A DNA stretch of 54,669 nt from CBDUWP01 sp965370955 (GTDB lineage: Bacteria; Planctomycetota; Phycisphaerae; Sedimentisphaerales; Anaerobacaceae), in NCBI GenBank assembly GCA_965370955.1, contig CBDUWP010000002.1, positions 1 through 54,669 of the forward strand, written 5' to 3'. The first letter of the stretch is position 1, and each line of letters opens with the position of its first letter. Shown piece after piece: positions 39,092-48,180 of this stretch. The translations under genes and the position numbers were made by a program. The notes beneath the pieces were generated by a model. It had not been told where the DNA came from, made no database searches, and was given only the letters and a program-made list of their open reading frames with translations.

Positions 39092-39682
39092 ATGGACACA
39101 TTTTTAACACTTTTAACCGGCTTCATATCCATAGTTGTCGTCAACAATTTGGTCTTGACGAAATTTTTGGGCATTTGTCCTTTTCTCGGTGTTTCCGGCC
39201 GGATAGACATGGCCTTTGGCATGGGCATGGCTGTAACTTTCGTAGTGACATTAAGCGGCACAGCGACTTGGCTGATTGACCACTTGATTTTGATGCCCTG
39301 CAATCTTGAGATAACTCGTTACATTTGTTTTATCTTGGTCATCGCCGGTGCCGTTCAGTTGGTCGAGATGTATTTGCGGAAATTTTTCCCTGTTTTGTAT
39401 GAGAGTTTCGGCATCTTTTTGCCTTTGATCACGACCAATTGCGCGATTTTAGGCCTTTGTTTGTTCATCAATCTTTGGGGCGTCAATAGCTTTGTTGAAG
39501 CGGTTGTTTTAAGTTTTGGCGCTGGCATTGGTTTTACAGTAGCGATTTGCATCATGGCTGGCATTCGCGAGAATCTAAATTTAAGTGACGTTCCAAAATC
39601 TCTTAAAGGCGCACCGATCACCTTGATAACAGCCGGCATATTAACATTAGCATTTATGGGTTTTGCGGGAATGATAAAATGA
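39092..39682 (+). CDS. rnfA: Rnf complex subunit RnfA
   Basis: RnfA is an integral membrane subunit with six helices. The 196 residues show NNLVLTKFLGICPFLGVSGR and, in the second half, TTNCAILGLCLFI; these Cys residues match the pattern of the conserved metal site. The C-terminus is hydrophobic. AAGGATTTGCG precedes the ATG. The stop overlaps the rnfB start (ATGA). Confidence 0.96.
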   Translation: MDTFLTLLTGFISIVVVNNLVLTKFLGICPFLGVSGRIDMAFGMGMAVTFVVTLSGTATWLIDHLILMPCNLEITRYICFILVIAGAVQLVEMYLRKFFPVLYESFGIFLPLITTNCAILGLCLFINLWGVNSFVEAVVLSFGAGIGFTVAICIMAGIRENLNLSDVPKSLKGAPITLITAGILTLAFMGFAGMIK

Positions 39683-40518
39683 CACAATTTTCAATTTTGC
39701 TAGATATATCCGATTTATTCAGTAGTGCTTGGCCGGCAGGTGTCACTATGCTGTCACTTGCTATGGTTTTTGCCATCATCTTATTGATCGCCAGTGAGAA
39801 ATTAAAGGTCACTATTGATCCAAAGATCCAGCAGATCCACGACTCGCTTCCGAACATTGACTGCGGCGCTTGCGGCTTTGCAGGTTGCGGCTCTTACGCC
39901 AAGGCTGTCGCGAACAATCCTGATTTGATTGGCAAATGCGCGCCGGGCGGAGCAGACGTCAACAATAAGATTGCCCAACTGCTCAATCTTCAGACGACTC
40001 AAGACGGTACAAAAACCAGACCTGTCATTTTTTGCAGCGGCCATACCAAAGACAAAACGCAACTCGCCAAATATGAAGGCATAAAGAGTTGCCTATCAGC
40101 CACTGCTTTATCCAACGCCCAAGCCTGCAAATTCGGATGTCTCGGATTCGGCGATTGCCTACGAGCCTGTAAATTCGGCGCGATTGAGATAGTAGATGGC
40201 CTCGCCACAATCGATTACGATAAATGCACTGGCTGTGAAGCCTGCGTCAAAGCCTGCCCGAACAGTTTAATAAAAATGACTCCTTTTGAGACTGATTCTT
40301 TGGTTACTGTGCTCTGTAGTAGTAAAGAGAACGGCAAGACCACTCGCCAGATGTGCAAAGTTGGCTGTATTGGCTGCGGCCTTTGCAAGCGTCAATCGGA
40401 CATGTTTGAGATTTCTGACAATTTAGCCACGATAAATTACGACAAATACGCTGTTGACGAAAAGGTTGAGACGGCGATAGCCAAATGCCCAACAAAAGTC
40501 ATAAAAATCATTAGTTAA
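39679..40518 (+). CDS. rnfB: Rnf complex subunit RnfB (multi-cluster ferredoxin-like)
   Basis: RnfB takes electrons from ferredoxin and passes them into the complex. The 279 residues contain one N-terminal membrane helix (about 15-35), a 4Fe-4S domain (NIDCGACGFAGCGSYAKA, then a fourth Cys at GKCAPGG), and further clusters at CKFGCLGFGDCLRAC, CTGCEACVKACPNSL and CKVGCIGCGLCKRQ. It thus has at least three to four clusters, as in acetogen-type RnfB. It overlaps rnfA by four bases and closes the operon. The order C-D-G-E-A-B is the one seen in many anaerobes. Confidence 0.96.
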   Translation: MTQFSILLDISDLFSSAWPAGVTMLSLAMVFAIILLIASEKLKVTIDPKIQQIHDSLPNIDCGACGFAGCGSYAKAVANNPDLIGKCAPGGADVNNKIAQLLNLQTTQDGTKTRPVIFCSGHTKDKTQLAKYEGIKSCLSATALSNAQACKFGCLGFGDCLRACKFGAIEIVDGLATIDYDKCTGCEACVKACPNSLIKMTPFETDSLVTVLCSSKENGKTTRQMCKVGCIGCGLCKRQSDMFEISDNLATINYDKYAVDEKVETAIAKCPTKVIKIIS

Positions 40519-40534
40519 GACCAGCCTGTTTAGC

Positions 40535-40540
40535 TATAAT
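40535..40540 (+). promoter_or_regulatory. Consensus -10 element giving a near-leaderless radical SAM mRNA
   Basis: TATAAT ends eight bases before the ATG at 40549, so +1 (six to seven bases downstream of the element) falls within two bases of the start codon. No ribosome binding site is present ahead of the ATG. The -35 region is weak (no good TTGACA match at 17 bases). Confidence 0.5.
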
Positions 40541-40548
40541 GTTTTGCT

Positions 40549-42324
40549 ATGAATACGCAATTAGATAACAACCTAGCCAGTCGCATTGACAAAGATTTTT
40601 TGCCTTACGTTCAGGCTGCCGCCCGCTATATTGGCGGCGAGATCAACCAGATAAAAAAATCCCCTTCCGATTGCGATATCACAGTCGCCATCTGTTTTGG
40701 CGACATCTATGAAATTGCCATGAGCAATCTCGGCATCGCCATCATTTACGAAACGTTAAACCGATTTAAGCATATTTCCGCAGAGCGAGTGTTTGCTCCT
40801 TGGCCGGACGCTGAAAAAATATTGCGTGATAAGAACATTCCTTTGTTTAGCCTTGAGAACAAAAGAGCCCTTTGCGATTTTGACATTGTCGGCTTTAGTT
40901 TAAGCACAGAATTGTGTTACAGCAACGTTTTGAACATGCTCGATCTTGGCGACATAGACATTCATAGTGCCAATCGCGATGACTCGGATCCTATTGTTAT
41001 TGCCGGCGGCTCAATGGCTCATTGTTGCGAGCCTATTTCTGATTTTATTGACATGTTTGTTCTTGGCCATGGCGAAGAGACTGTTGTTGAATTGACAAAT
41101 TTCATTAGAGATCAAAAACGCGACAAGACATCACGCCGTGATCTATTATTAAACGCCGCCAGAAAATTCGACTGGCTCTATGTCCCCAGCCTTTACAAAT
41201 TTGAATATGAAGATAACAAGATAACAGCTTTTATTCCTCTAGCTAGTGACATTCCAACTCATTTTACCAGTGCCGTAGCTGACGACCTTGACACAACCCC
41301 CGTTCCTCTTAAACCCATTGTTCCATTTGCTGACGCTGTTCAAGAGCGGATCAGTATTGAGGTTATGCGCGGCTGTCCGAGACGCTGCCTTTTTTGCCAA
41401 GCCAGTTTTTGCCGCCGCCCTCTTCAGATTAGAAGCATCGATAGAATCATTGAGATAGCCAAATCCGCTTACCATGCCACAGGCTTTGATTCGATAAGCC
41501 TTTTAAGCCTTTCGACAGGCGACTATCCTCAGTTGGAGACTTTGATTGAAAAACTTCAAGATTATTTCAGCGCAAAGCAGGTCAGCATAACAGTTCCAAG
41601 TATGCGGGTTGACCAGCAGTTGAAGCTTTTACCTAAACTTCTAAAATCCGTTCGTAAAGGCGGCCTTACCATAGCGATTGAGGCAGCCAGTCAAAAACTT
41701 CGCGATGGCGTCAATAAACATCTCAAAAATGAGGACATTTTCGATGCTGCCCGCGCCGCCTATAAAGCCGGTTGGACTCAGCTCAAATTATATTTCATGG
41801 TCGGCCTTCCAGACGAAACAGAGGAGGATATCAGGGAGATAGTTCGCCTTTCGTATGAGTTGGCGATTGCCCAACGTGAGATTTGCGGTAAGACCGCCAA
41901 CATCAATGCCGCCATAAGTTTTTTAGTTCCTAAACCTCACACTCCTTTGAGTTGGTTTGGCCAGAAATCTTTTGAATATTTTGAAAATGCCAAACGTATT
42001 ATTTTAGAAGAGAAGAAGAATTTGCGCGCCAAATTTTTGATGTTCAAATTCCATGATATTCAGCGTAGTGTTTTGGAATCAGCGATTGGGCGCGGCGATC
42101 GTCGCCTTTGCAAAGTAGTTGAGTATGCTTGGCGACATGGCGCTAGATTTGATTTATGGACGGAGCATTTTGATTATAGCCTTTGGGACGAGGCTTTTGC
42201 TAATTTCGATATGACAATTGACGATCTTGCCCAGAAAGATTTTGACAGGGAAGACATTTTACCTTGGCAGCATTTAGGTGGACCGGGCAAGGACTATCTT
42301 CTAAAATTCATACAGAATCGCTAG
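40549..42324 (+). CDS. B12-binding-type radical SAM protein (TIGR03960-like)
   Basis: The 591-residue protein has a Rossmann-like N-terminal domain with LGIAIIYETLNRFKHISAER, typical of B12-binding-type radical SAM proteins. The radical SAM motif is GCPRRCLFCQASFCRRP (CxxxCxxC), and the remainder is the barrel with LSLSTGDYPQLETL, IAIEAASQKLRDGVNK and LKLYFMVGLPDETEEDI. Proteins of this group often have an attached DUF2344-type domain that is not present here. The substrate is unknown. Transcription probably starts at or within two bases of the ATG. Confidence 0.85.
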   Translation: MNTQLDNNLASRIDKDFLPYVQAAARYIGGEINQIKKSPSDCDITVAICFGDIYEIAMSNLGIAIIYETLNRFKHISAERVFAPWPDAEKILRDKNIPLFSLENKRALCDFDIVGFSLSTELCYSNVLNMLDLGDIDIHSANRDDSDPIVIAGGSMAHCCEPISDFIDMFVLGHGEETVVELTNFIRDQKRDKTSRRDLLLNAARKFDWLYVPSLYKFEYEDNKITAFIPLASDIPTHFTSAVADDLDTTPVPLKPIVPFADAVQERISIEVMRGCPRRCLFCQASFCRRPLQIRSIDRIIEIAKSAYHATGFDSISLLSLSTGDYPQLETLIEKLQDYFSAKQVSITVPSMRVDQQLKLLPKLLKSVRKGGLTIAIEAASQKLRDGVNKHLKNEDIFDAARAAYKAGWTQLKLYFMVGLPDETEEDIREIVRLSYELAIAQREICGKTANINAAISFLVPKPHTPLSWFGQKSFEYFENAKRIILEEKKNLRAKFLMFKFHDIQRSVLESAIGRGDRRLCKVVEYAWRHGARFDLWTEHFDYSLWDEAFANFDMTIDDLAQKDFDREDILPWQHLGGPGKDYLLKFIQNR

Positions 42325-42343
42325 AGCATTTTATGATTTTGGT

Positions 42344-43021
42344 TTAATGTTTTTTCATACCATCGGTAAATTGTAATCCGACATAGCTTTTTGCATCTCT
42401 AAAATCGGTAATAATTTTGACAGCCTCTTTTGGATCATCGACCAACTGATACATATTCAGATCTTCGGCGTTGATATATTCATTCTTTAGCATTATGTTC
42501 TTTAGCCAATCAATCATTGGCCCCCAGAATTCTTTTCCGATCAACACGACAGGAAACACCACTTGCTTCATCGTTTGTATCAACGTTAGAGCCTCATAGA
42601 CTTCGTCCATCGTTCCATAACCGCCCGGAAACACGATAAACCCTCTAGCATATTTTAGAAACATAACTTTTCGACAGAAGAAATATCTAAATTGCAGTGA
42701 CAAGTTTTGAAATTCGTTTGGCATTTGCTCCATAGGCAGATCGATATTTAGTCCAATGCTTTTTCCTTTGGCCTGTGTAGCTCCTTTGTTTGCCGCTTCC
42801 ATAATTCCGCCGCCGCCGCCGGTTATCACAGCAAATCCCGCATCGACCAACAGTTTCCCGGTTTGCTCTGCGAGTTGATAATACACTTCATCTTTTTTCG
42901 TTCTAGCCGAGCCGAACACCGACACTGCCGGCCCTATGGAATCTAGCCCTTCGAATCCTTCTGTGAATTCAGCCATTATTCTAAACAATCGCCAGAGGTC
43001 TTGTACTGGTTTATTGTGCAT
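42344..43021 (-). CDS. LOG-family protein (cytokinin-type nucleoside 5'-monophosphate phosphoribohydrolase)
   Basis: LOG-family enzymes hydrolyse nucleoside monophosphates, releasing base and ribose phosphate. The 225 residues contain FGSARTKKDEVYYQLAEQTG, GGGGGIMEAANKGATQAKG and the signature PGGYGTMDEVYEALTLIQ with the catalytic Glu and a nearby Arg (FCRKVMFLKYARGF). I choose the ATG at 43021 (AAGGA upstream, two bases after the nth stop); a longer frame from 43099 overlaps nth and has no ribosome binding site. True substrate in this organism is unknown. Confidence 0.9.
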   Translation of the reverse strand: MHNKPVQDLWRLFRIMAEFTEGFEGLDSIGPAVSVFGSARTKKDEVYYQLAEQTGKLLVDAGFAVITGGGGGIMEAANKGATQAKGKSIGLNIDLPMEQMPNEFQNLSLQFRYFFCRKVMFLKYARGFIVFPGGYGTMDEVYEALTLIQTMKQVVFPVVLIGKEFWGPMIDWLKNIMLKNEYINAEDLNMYQLVDDPKEAVKIITDFRDAKSYVGLQFTDGMKKH

Positions 43022-43023
43022 AA

Positions 43024-43716
43024 TCAATTTCCTTTTCTTTTGGCGGGACAAAACCCAGCTATCTGACAATCCTGACAGTTTGGCTTTGGCGCTTTGCAAA
43101 TATTTCTGCCGTGCAATATAATCAGATGGCTAAAAATCGTCCAATTTTTTCTTGGTATTATTTCGGCCAAATCGAACTCCAACTTTACTGGATCTTGATT
43201 CGCCGACAGCTCCAGCCTTTTGCTCAATCGTATCACATGCGTATCACAGGTAATACCCGGTATAGAGAACGCATCTCCCAGAAGCACGTTAGCTGTTTTT
43301 CTTCCGACTCCCGGCAATCTCAGCATTTTTTCCATAACGGGCGGCACTTGTGAGTTGAAGTCACTAATAAGCATTTGGCAAGCTGCTTTGATATTTTTCG
43401 CTTTATTTCGATAGAACCCTGTCGTTTTTACATCCTGTTGAAGTATTTTTAGATCAGCATCTGCGAAATCTTTTACGGATCGATATTTTTTAAACAGTGT
43501 TTCTGTCACGATATTGACTCGAACATCTGTACATTGCGCCGACAGTATAGTTGCGACCATCAATTCTTCCGGCGTTGAAAATTTCAGTGCTATTTGAGCG
43601 TTTGGATATATTTTCTTCAGGATTGGCCAAATATCTTTTATTCTTTGAGCAGCTTTTTTTTTACTGACTTTAGCTATCGTTTTTTTGGTTTTAGTTATTA
43701 TTTTTTTCGCTGTCAC
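43024..43716 (-). CDS. nth: Endonuclease III (DNA glycosylase/AP lyase)
   Basis: Nth removes oxidised pyrimidines and cuts the abasic site. The 230 residues include the helix-hairpin-helix LPGVGRKTANVLLGDAF with the catalytic Lys (GRKTA), the catalytic Asp in ITCDTHVIRLSKRL, and the 4Fe-4S motif with spacing C-x6-C-x2-C-x5-C near the C-terminus. The N-terminal Lys-rich extension of about 25 residues comes from a GTG start overlapping dsbD by 26 bases; the ribosome binding site is weak, so the exact start is uncertain. Confidence 0.95.
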   Translation of the reverse strand: MTAKKIITKTKKTIAKVSKKKAAQRIKDIWPILKKIYPNAQIALKFSTPEELMVATILSAQCTDVRVNIVTETLFKKYRSVKDFADADLKILQQDVKTTGFYRNKAKNIKAACQMLISDFNSQVPPVMEKMLRLPGVGRKTANVLLGDAFSIPGITCDTHVIRLSKRLELSANQDPVKLEFDLAEIIPRKNWTIFSHLIILHGRNICKAPKPNCQDCQIAGFCPAKRKGN

Positions 43717-45481
43717 TTGTTAGCTCGCTCAATATTTTCGTCATTTCGTCAGCAAAGAACACTCCTCTAAATCGATGTGATTCGACTTGGCTTGGCACAT
43801 ATAGCACAGTCACAGGCACTCCCGGCTCATTATAAATATTTTTCAGATCAACGCTCGCCGCAAAATCTTTTTCTGTCGTATCAGCTTTTATCATAAGCAC
43901 ATTTTTTTGTTTCAATAGAGTCACTAGTTCTTTTTTTCCATAAACAGTTTTTTCTACCAGTTGACAGCTCATGCACCATTTCGCCGTAAATTTTATCAAG
44001 ACAGGCCTTTTACCATTGATTGCTTTTTGTATTTGAACTGTGTCATAATGCTGCCAATCAATTTTGGTATCAGGATTTTCCACGAAGAATCCTACAGCCG
44101 CCAAGCTTGTCAATATAATTGCCGCCAACCTAATTGTAACTTTTTTAGACATCGCCATATTGAATGTCACCCAGCTGCCCCACATCCATAGAGCAAATGA
44201 TGCAATCAGCGAAAAATACATCACCTTTGCCATCAGTTCATTTGGCAGTGACATAATCAATTTAATAGCAATAATCAACAACACAAATCCGATTGTCTGT
44301 TTGAATAGTTCCATCCATTGTCCGCTTTTCGGCAATCGCTTTAATAGTGACGGCATAGCGGTCAGGATTAAATACGGCACAGCCATTCCCAGCCCTATAA
44401 CCATAATCGTGATTGTCCCCAATATCAAGTTTTGCGATTGCGCCCATGCGAAAGCCGCCGCTAAGATTCCGAAGCTGCACGGCGTGCTCAAGACAGCCGC
44501 CAAAAATCCCATACTAACTGTCGACACAAATCCTGTTTTTCCGGTTCCAGCCGCTTTACTTGACACAGCCGATGGCACAGAAACCGCGAACACTCCGAAC
44601 ATAAACAGTGCCAATCCCACCAACAGCAATCCCATCACAGCCACAAACGCTGGATTTCTAAATTGGTCGCCCCACTGCAACACTGTCCCGTATATCAATT
44701 GCAACACGATATTCGCCCCAGCCAGCACAGCAAAGAACAATAAAATACCGCTGCAAAATGCTATCCCCAAAGCTATCGACTTTGATTTATCTTCTTTAGC
44801 TTGTGCAACGATTTTCATGATCACGATTGGCAATACCGGCCAGATACAGGGCATAATATTAAGTGACAACCCAGCTAAAACTGCCAAGCCAATAGCTGCC
44901 CAGACAGACATATTCCCCCAATTTTGTTGACTTGCCTGATCATTATTTTTGCCTAGATTTTCTGGCACTTCGAATTGTTTCACAGCCATATCGGCATCTG
45001 CTATTACCGGCAGAGTAATATCGATACTACCCACCTCCGGCGGCCGGCACTGATTATCAGAACACATCGACCCTGATATGGTGACTTTGATATCTAGCAC
45101 ATCTGCCGAACTTTTTTTGATTTCAAAAGGTAGATAAACCGTAAACTTACCTGAGAAGGTTTGAATATTTTTATCTGAAAATTTATCAAAATATAATTTT
45201 GATTTTGGATAGATTGGCGTTTTGAACAGAATATTTTTCGCGCTTTTATCGGCATCAAATTTCAAGCTCATTTGAGCCGGCGCCGTTTTAGAATCGGCAT
45301 AAAAATGCCATTTATCTGCTAGGTCGAATTCGATTGCGATAACCGATTCAGCTATCGGCTTTATAGCTTTATGCTGAGAAACTGCTTTGATAACAAAGAT
45401 ATCGTTTTTGATGTTTTCGCCAGCCAAACCAGCAACACTTACCAGAGCAACGATCGCCAGAAAAAACATTTTTTTAATCAC
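43691..45481 (-). CDS. dsbD: Thiol:disulfide interchange protein DsbD
   Basis: DsbD carries reducing power from cytoplasmic thioredoxin to the periplasm. The 596-residue protein has a signal peptide (ending LAGEN), an N-terminal periplasmic domain with CSDNQCRPPEVGS (the alpha-domain Cys pair), eight hydrophobic helices with MPCIWPVLPIVIMKIV and STPCSFGILAAAFAWAQS (the two transmembrane Cys), and a C-terminal thioredoxin domain with KWCMSCQLVEKTVYG (about residues 502-505). All three Cys pairs are present, so the full relay should work. It lies between ftsH and nth. Confidence 0.95.
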   Translation of the reverse strand: MIKKMFFLAIVALVSVAGLAGENIKNDIFVIKAVSQHKAIKPIAESVIAIEFDLADKWHFYADSKTAPAQMSLKFDADKSAKNILFKTPIYPKSKLYFDKFSDKNIQTFSGKFTVYLPFEIKKSSADVLDIKVTISGSMCSDNQCRPPEVGSIDITLPVIADADMAVKQFEVPENLGKNNDQASQQNWGNMSVWAAIGLAVLAGLSLNIMPCIWPVLPIVIMKIVAQAKEDKSKSIALGIAFCSGILLFFAVLAGANIVLQLIYGTVLQWGDQFRNPAFVAVMGLLLVGLALFMFGVFAVSVPSAVSSKAAGTGKTGFVSTVSMGFLAAVLSTPCSFGILAAAFAWAQSQNLILGTITIMVIGLGMAVPYLILTAMPSLLKRLPKSGQWMELFKQTIGFVLLIIAIKLIMSLPNELMAKVMYFSLIASFALWMWGSWVTFNMAMSKKVTIRLAAIILTSLAAVGFFVENPDTKIDWQHYDTVQIQKAINGKRPVLIKFTAKWCMSCQLVEKTVYGKKELVTLLKQKNVLMIKADTTEKDFAASVDLKNIYNEPGVPVTVLYVPSQVESHRFRGVFFADEMTKILSELTSDSEKNNN

Positions 45482-45593
45482 AATAGTCTCCTGTTTTGCT
45501 TTTCAACCAGCATTACAAACAGCTTCAACTTCTACAAACAACTTTCACCTCATTATCTTTTGAACTTTATCCGCCCCCGCCCGCAGCAGTTTT

Positions 45594-47531
45594 TTATTTA
45601 TCCTCATCATTTTTTTTCTGTTCAGCCGCCAAAAGATCCGCCACAGTTGGCTTATCCAGTTGCCCACCATCTAAGATCAGTTGCACATCATCGGCGTCGA
45701 GCGTCTCATATTTCAACAAAGCCTTCGCGACCGCCTCAACCTTATCTTTACAATCGGTCACCACTTTGTTCGCATTGGCGTAGGCCTGATCTACAAACAT
45801 TTTGATTTCGTTATCGATAATTTCAGCTGTTTTTTCGGAATATTCTTTTTCTGACGGCATCATCATAACCGCCTGATTGATCGTCGATTCGACTCCATAA
45901 TTGACAGGGCCGAGCTTTTCGCTCATTCCCCAGACGAGTACCATTTGTTTTGCGATTTTTGTTGCTTGGATAATATCCGCCTGTGCACCGCTGGAAATAT
46001 CATCGCAGAACACTTCTTCCGCGATTCGTCCTCCGAAACAGACTTGCATCAGAGCCATGCAATATTTTTTACCGAGCAGCGTTCTATCTTTTTCCGGCAG
46101 AGCAAAAGTCGCCCCGCCCATATCTCCTCTTGGTATAATACTGACTTTATGCAATGGATCGGAATCTTCTAAAACTGCTTGAATCACAGCGTGTCCAGCC
46201 TCATGATATGCAACAATTTCTTTTTCTTTTGCGTCGATAGCTCTGCTTTTTCTCGCTCTTCCCCATCTGACTTTATCTCTAGCTTCTTCGAGATCTTCTG
46301 TTTCGACTTGCTCTTTATTTTGCATAGTCGCCGCCAGCGCCGCCTCATTTATGATAGCCTCAAGATCTGCCCCGCTAAACATTGGGGTCCCTCTAGCAAG
46401 CCTTTCGAGATCGGCATTTTTCGCCATTTTCACTTTTTTTGCATGTACCTGCAAAATTTCCAATCTGCCTTTCAAGTCCGGCAGCGGCACAGTTATCTGC
46501 CTATCGAACCTTCCCGGCCGAACCAAAGCCCTATCCAGAACATCTCCTCGATTTGTTGCCGCGATCACGATCACTTGGTCGTCCGTATCAAATCCGTCCA
46601 TTTCGACCAAGATTGCGTTTAGTGTTTGTTCCCGTTCATCATGTCCTCCGCCGCCGAAGCTTGCCCCTCTTTTTCTTCCAATAGCATCAATTTCGTCTAG
46701 GAATATGATACAGGGCGAATTTGTTTTCGCTTGCTTGAACAGGTCTCTCACTCTTGACGCTCCGACTCCGACAAACATTTCCACGAAATCGCTTCCCGAT
46801 ATACTAAAAAACGGGACGTCAGCTTGTCCAGCGATAGCTTTCGCCAATAGAGTTTTTCCGCATCCCGGAGGCCCCGACAATAACACACCTTTTGGTATTC
46901 TTCCGCCGAGTTTTCTAAACCTTTTGGGATTTTTCAGAAATTCGATAATTTCCGCCACTTCATCTTTAGCCTCTTCGATTCCAGCGACATCAGCGAAGGT
47001 GACATTGACATTTCCTTTTTGCTGTACTTTATGCCTGCTCCTTCCAAACGACATCATCATTCCGCCCGGTCCGCCTTTCATATTTCGTGCAAAGACGAAG
47101 TAGAAAAAAGCCACAACAAGCAATAGCGGAAACACCCACTGCATAAACATCATCAACAACAGATGTTGCTTCGCCATAATAACTTCGACCTTCGTTGGAT
47201 CCACATACTTATCGATCCAGCCGTCGCCGACAACTCCCTGCTTATATTCGACCGAGAAATCCTCAGCCGCTTCAGCCGTCCGCGATTTCAAACCCTGCTC
47301 ATTGAATTTCCCCACAATTTTAGTATCGTCGACAGTTATGGACGCAACCATATCATTTCCGAGATAGCTCAGGAAATTGCTCCATGTGATTGTATTATTG
47401 GGCATGTTTTGAAACAGTGCATACAGCACAAAGACCAGCACAACTAGGATGAACCAATTAAATGGCCTTTTTTTTGTTACAATTGATTTTTTATTTTTGC
47501 TTTTGTTTGGTGCTTCATTTTTTTTCGTCAT
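45594..47531 (-). CDS. ftsH: Membrane-bound AAA+ zinc protease FtsH
   Basis: FtsH degrades membrane and soluble proteins in an ATP-dependent way. The 645 residues have two membrane helices (about 26-44 and 128-147), a periplasmic domain between, the AAA+ module with Walker A GPPGCGKTLLAK (about 217), Walker B IIFLDEIDAIG, the second region of homology ATNRGDVLDRALVRPGRFDR, and the zinc protease motif HEAGH (about 442). A short leader and no clear ribosome binding site precede the ATG. All catalytic residues are intact. Confidence 0.97.
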   Translation of the reverse strand: MTKKNEAPNKSKNKKSIVTKKRPFNWFILVVLVFVLYALFQNMPNNTITWSNFLSYLGNDMVASITVDDTKIVGKFNEQGLKSRTAEAAEDFSVEYKQGVVGDGWIDKYVDPTKVEVIMAKQHLLLMMFMQWVFPLLLVVAFFYFVFARNMKGGPGGMMMSFGRSRHKVQQKGNVNVTFADVAGIEEAKDEVAEIIEFLKNPKRFRKLGGRIPKGVLLSGPPGCGKTLLAKAIAGQADVPFFSISGSDFVEMFVGVGASRVRDLFKQAKTNSPCIIFLDEIDAIGRKRGASFGGGGHDEREQTLNAILVEMDGFDTDDQVIVIAATNRGDVLDRALVRPGRFDRQITVPLPDLKGRLEILQVHAKKVKMAKNADLERLARGTPMFSGADLEAIINEAALAATMQNKEQVETEDLEEARDKVRWGRARKSRAIDAKEKEIVAYHEAGHAVIQAVLEDSDPLHKVSIIPRGDMGGATFALPEKDRTLLGKKYCMALMQVCFGGRIAEEVFCDDISSGAQADIIQATKIAKQMVLVWGMSEKLGPVNYGVESTINQAVMMMPSEKEYSEKTAEIIDNEIKMFVDQAYANANKVVTDCKDKVEAVAKALLKYETLDADDVQLILDGGQLDKPTVADLLAAEQKKNDEDK

Positions 47532-47640
47532 AATCAGTACTAATTAGATAGTATATAAATTTTTCTTCGTAATCCTATACCCCTAATGGGACAGGTGGAA
47601 ATATCCGCCAAACTCTGCGTCTATCAAGAGCATAGTTTAC

Positions 47641-48180
47641 TTACCAAGGTGTTTCCATCATCTCTACGATTTTCACAGCCGCATTGTTCGCAGCGATTGC
47701 CGCTCCATATCCGAATCCCTGATTTTGCCATTGCGAGTACGAGCTAACCCCTTCGACTAATTCGTCTTCGGCGATCATTTCTCCTGTTTTTAGGTTTTTC
47801 CAACTGAACACAACATTCGCTACGACGCCGTATTCCAATACTCGTCCTGTTTCTTGATCGGTGCTCAAGCTGGTTTTGCCCACGCCTGTCACCATTCCGC
47901 TGATGACGGAATCAGCCCTGCTTTTATCTGACACGATTTTGTAAGGCGTGTTCGCTTCGATGCGTTTAGCCAACGCGTCTGTCAGGGTATATTCAAATCC
48001 TCGATTGAAAGTTTTATTTTCAAACATTTCAATACAAACTGTGTCAACATTTTTCGGATACAATGATTGCGAGCTATACCCAGCGCATCCACTTACAGCC
48101 AAACACACCATAGCTATTGCAACCAAGACAACTGTTACAAGAATATTTTTTCGATTTTTTCGACGAATTTTCTTTTCCAT
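47641..48180 (-). CDS. lptE: LptE-like LPS-assembly lipoprotein
   Basis: LptE plugs the LptD barrel that inserts lipopolysaccharide. The 179-residue product has a lipoprotein signal peptide with SGC (Cys near residue 32) and a mature domain that starts with GYSSQSLYPKNVDTVCIEMFENKTFNRGFEYTLTDALAKRIE, the pattern seen in LptE of non-proteobacterial diderms. AAAGGAAAAG precedes the ATG at 48180, and the gene overlaps the bamD-like gene by 46 bases. No lptD is in the window. Sequence similarity in this family is low, so the call rests on pattern and neighbours. Confidence 0.75.
   Translation of the reverse strand: MEKKIRRKNRKNILVTVVLVAIAMVCLAVSGCAGYSSQSLYPKNVDTVCIEMFENKTFNRGFEYTLTDALAKRIEANTPYKIVSDKSRADSVISGMVTGVGKTSLSTDQETGRVLEYGVVANVVFSWKNLKTGEMIAEDELVEGVSSYSQWQNQGFGYGAAIAANNAAVKIVEMMETPW

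Noticed and set aside
43022..43099. Longer N-terminus for the LOG-family protein overlapping nth
   Set aside because: There is no ribosome binding site, and the residues are a shadow of the nth iron-sulfur region; the ATG at 43021 is well placed.
44064..44930. Long plus-strand frame opposite dsbD
   Set aside because: It is a shadow of the dsbD coding strand with no ribosome binding site and no recognisable motif; dsbD has all family landmarks.
46351..47103. Long plus-strand frame opposite ftsH
   Set aside because: It is antisense to highly conserved FtsH motifs and has no features of its own.
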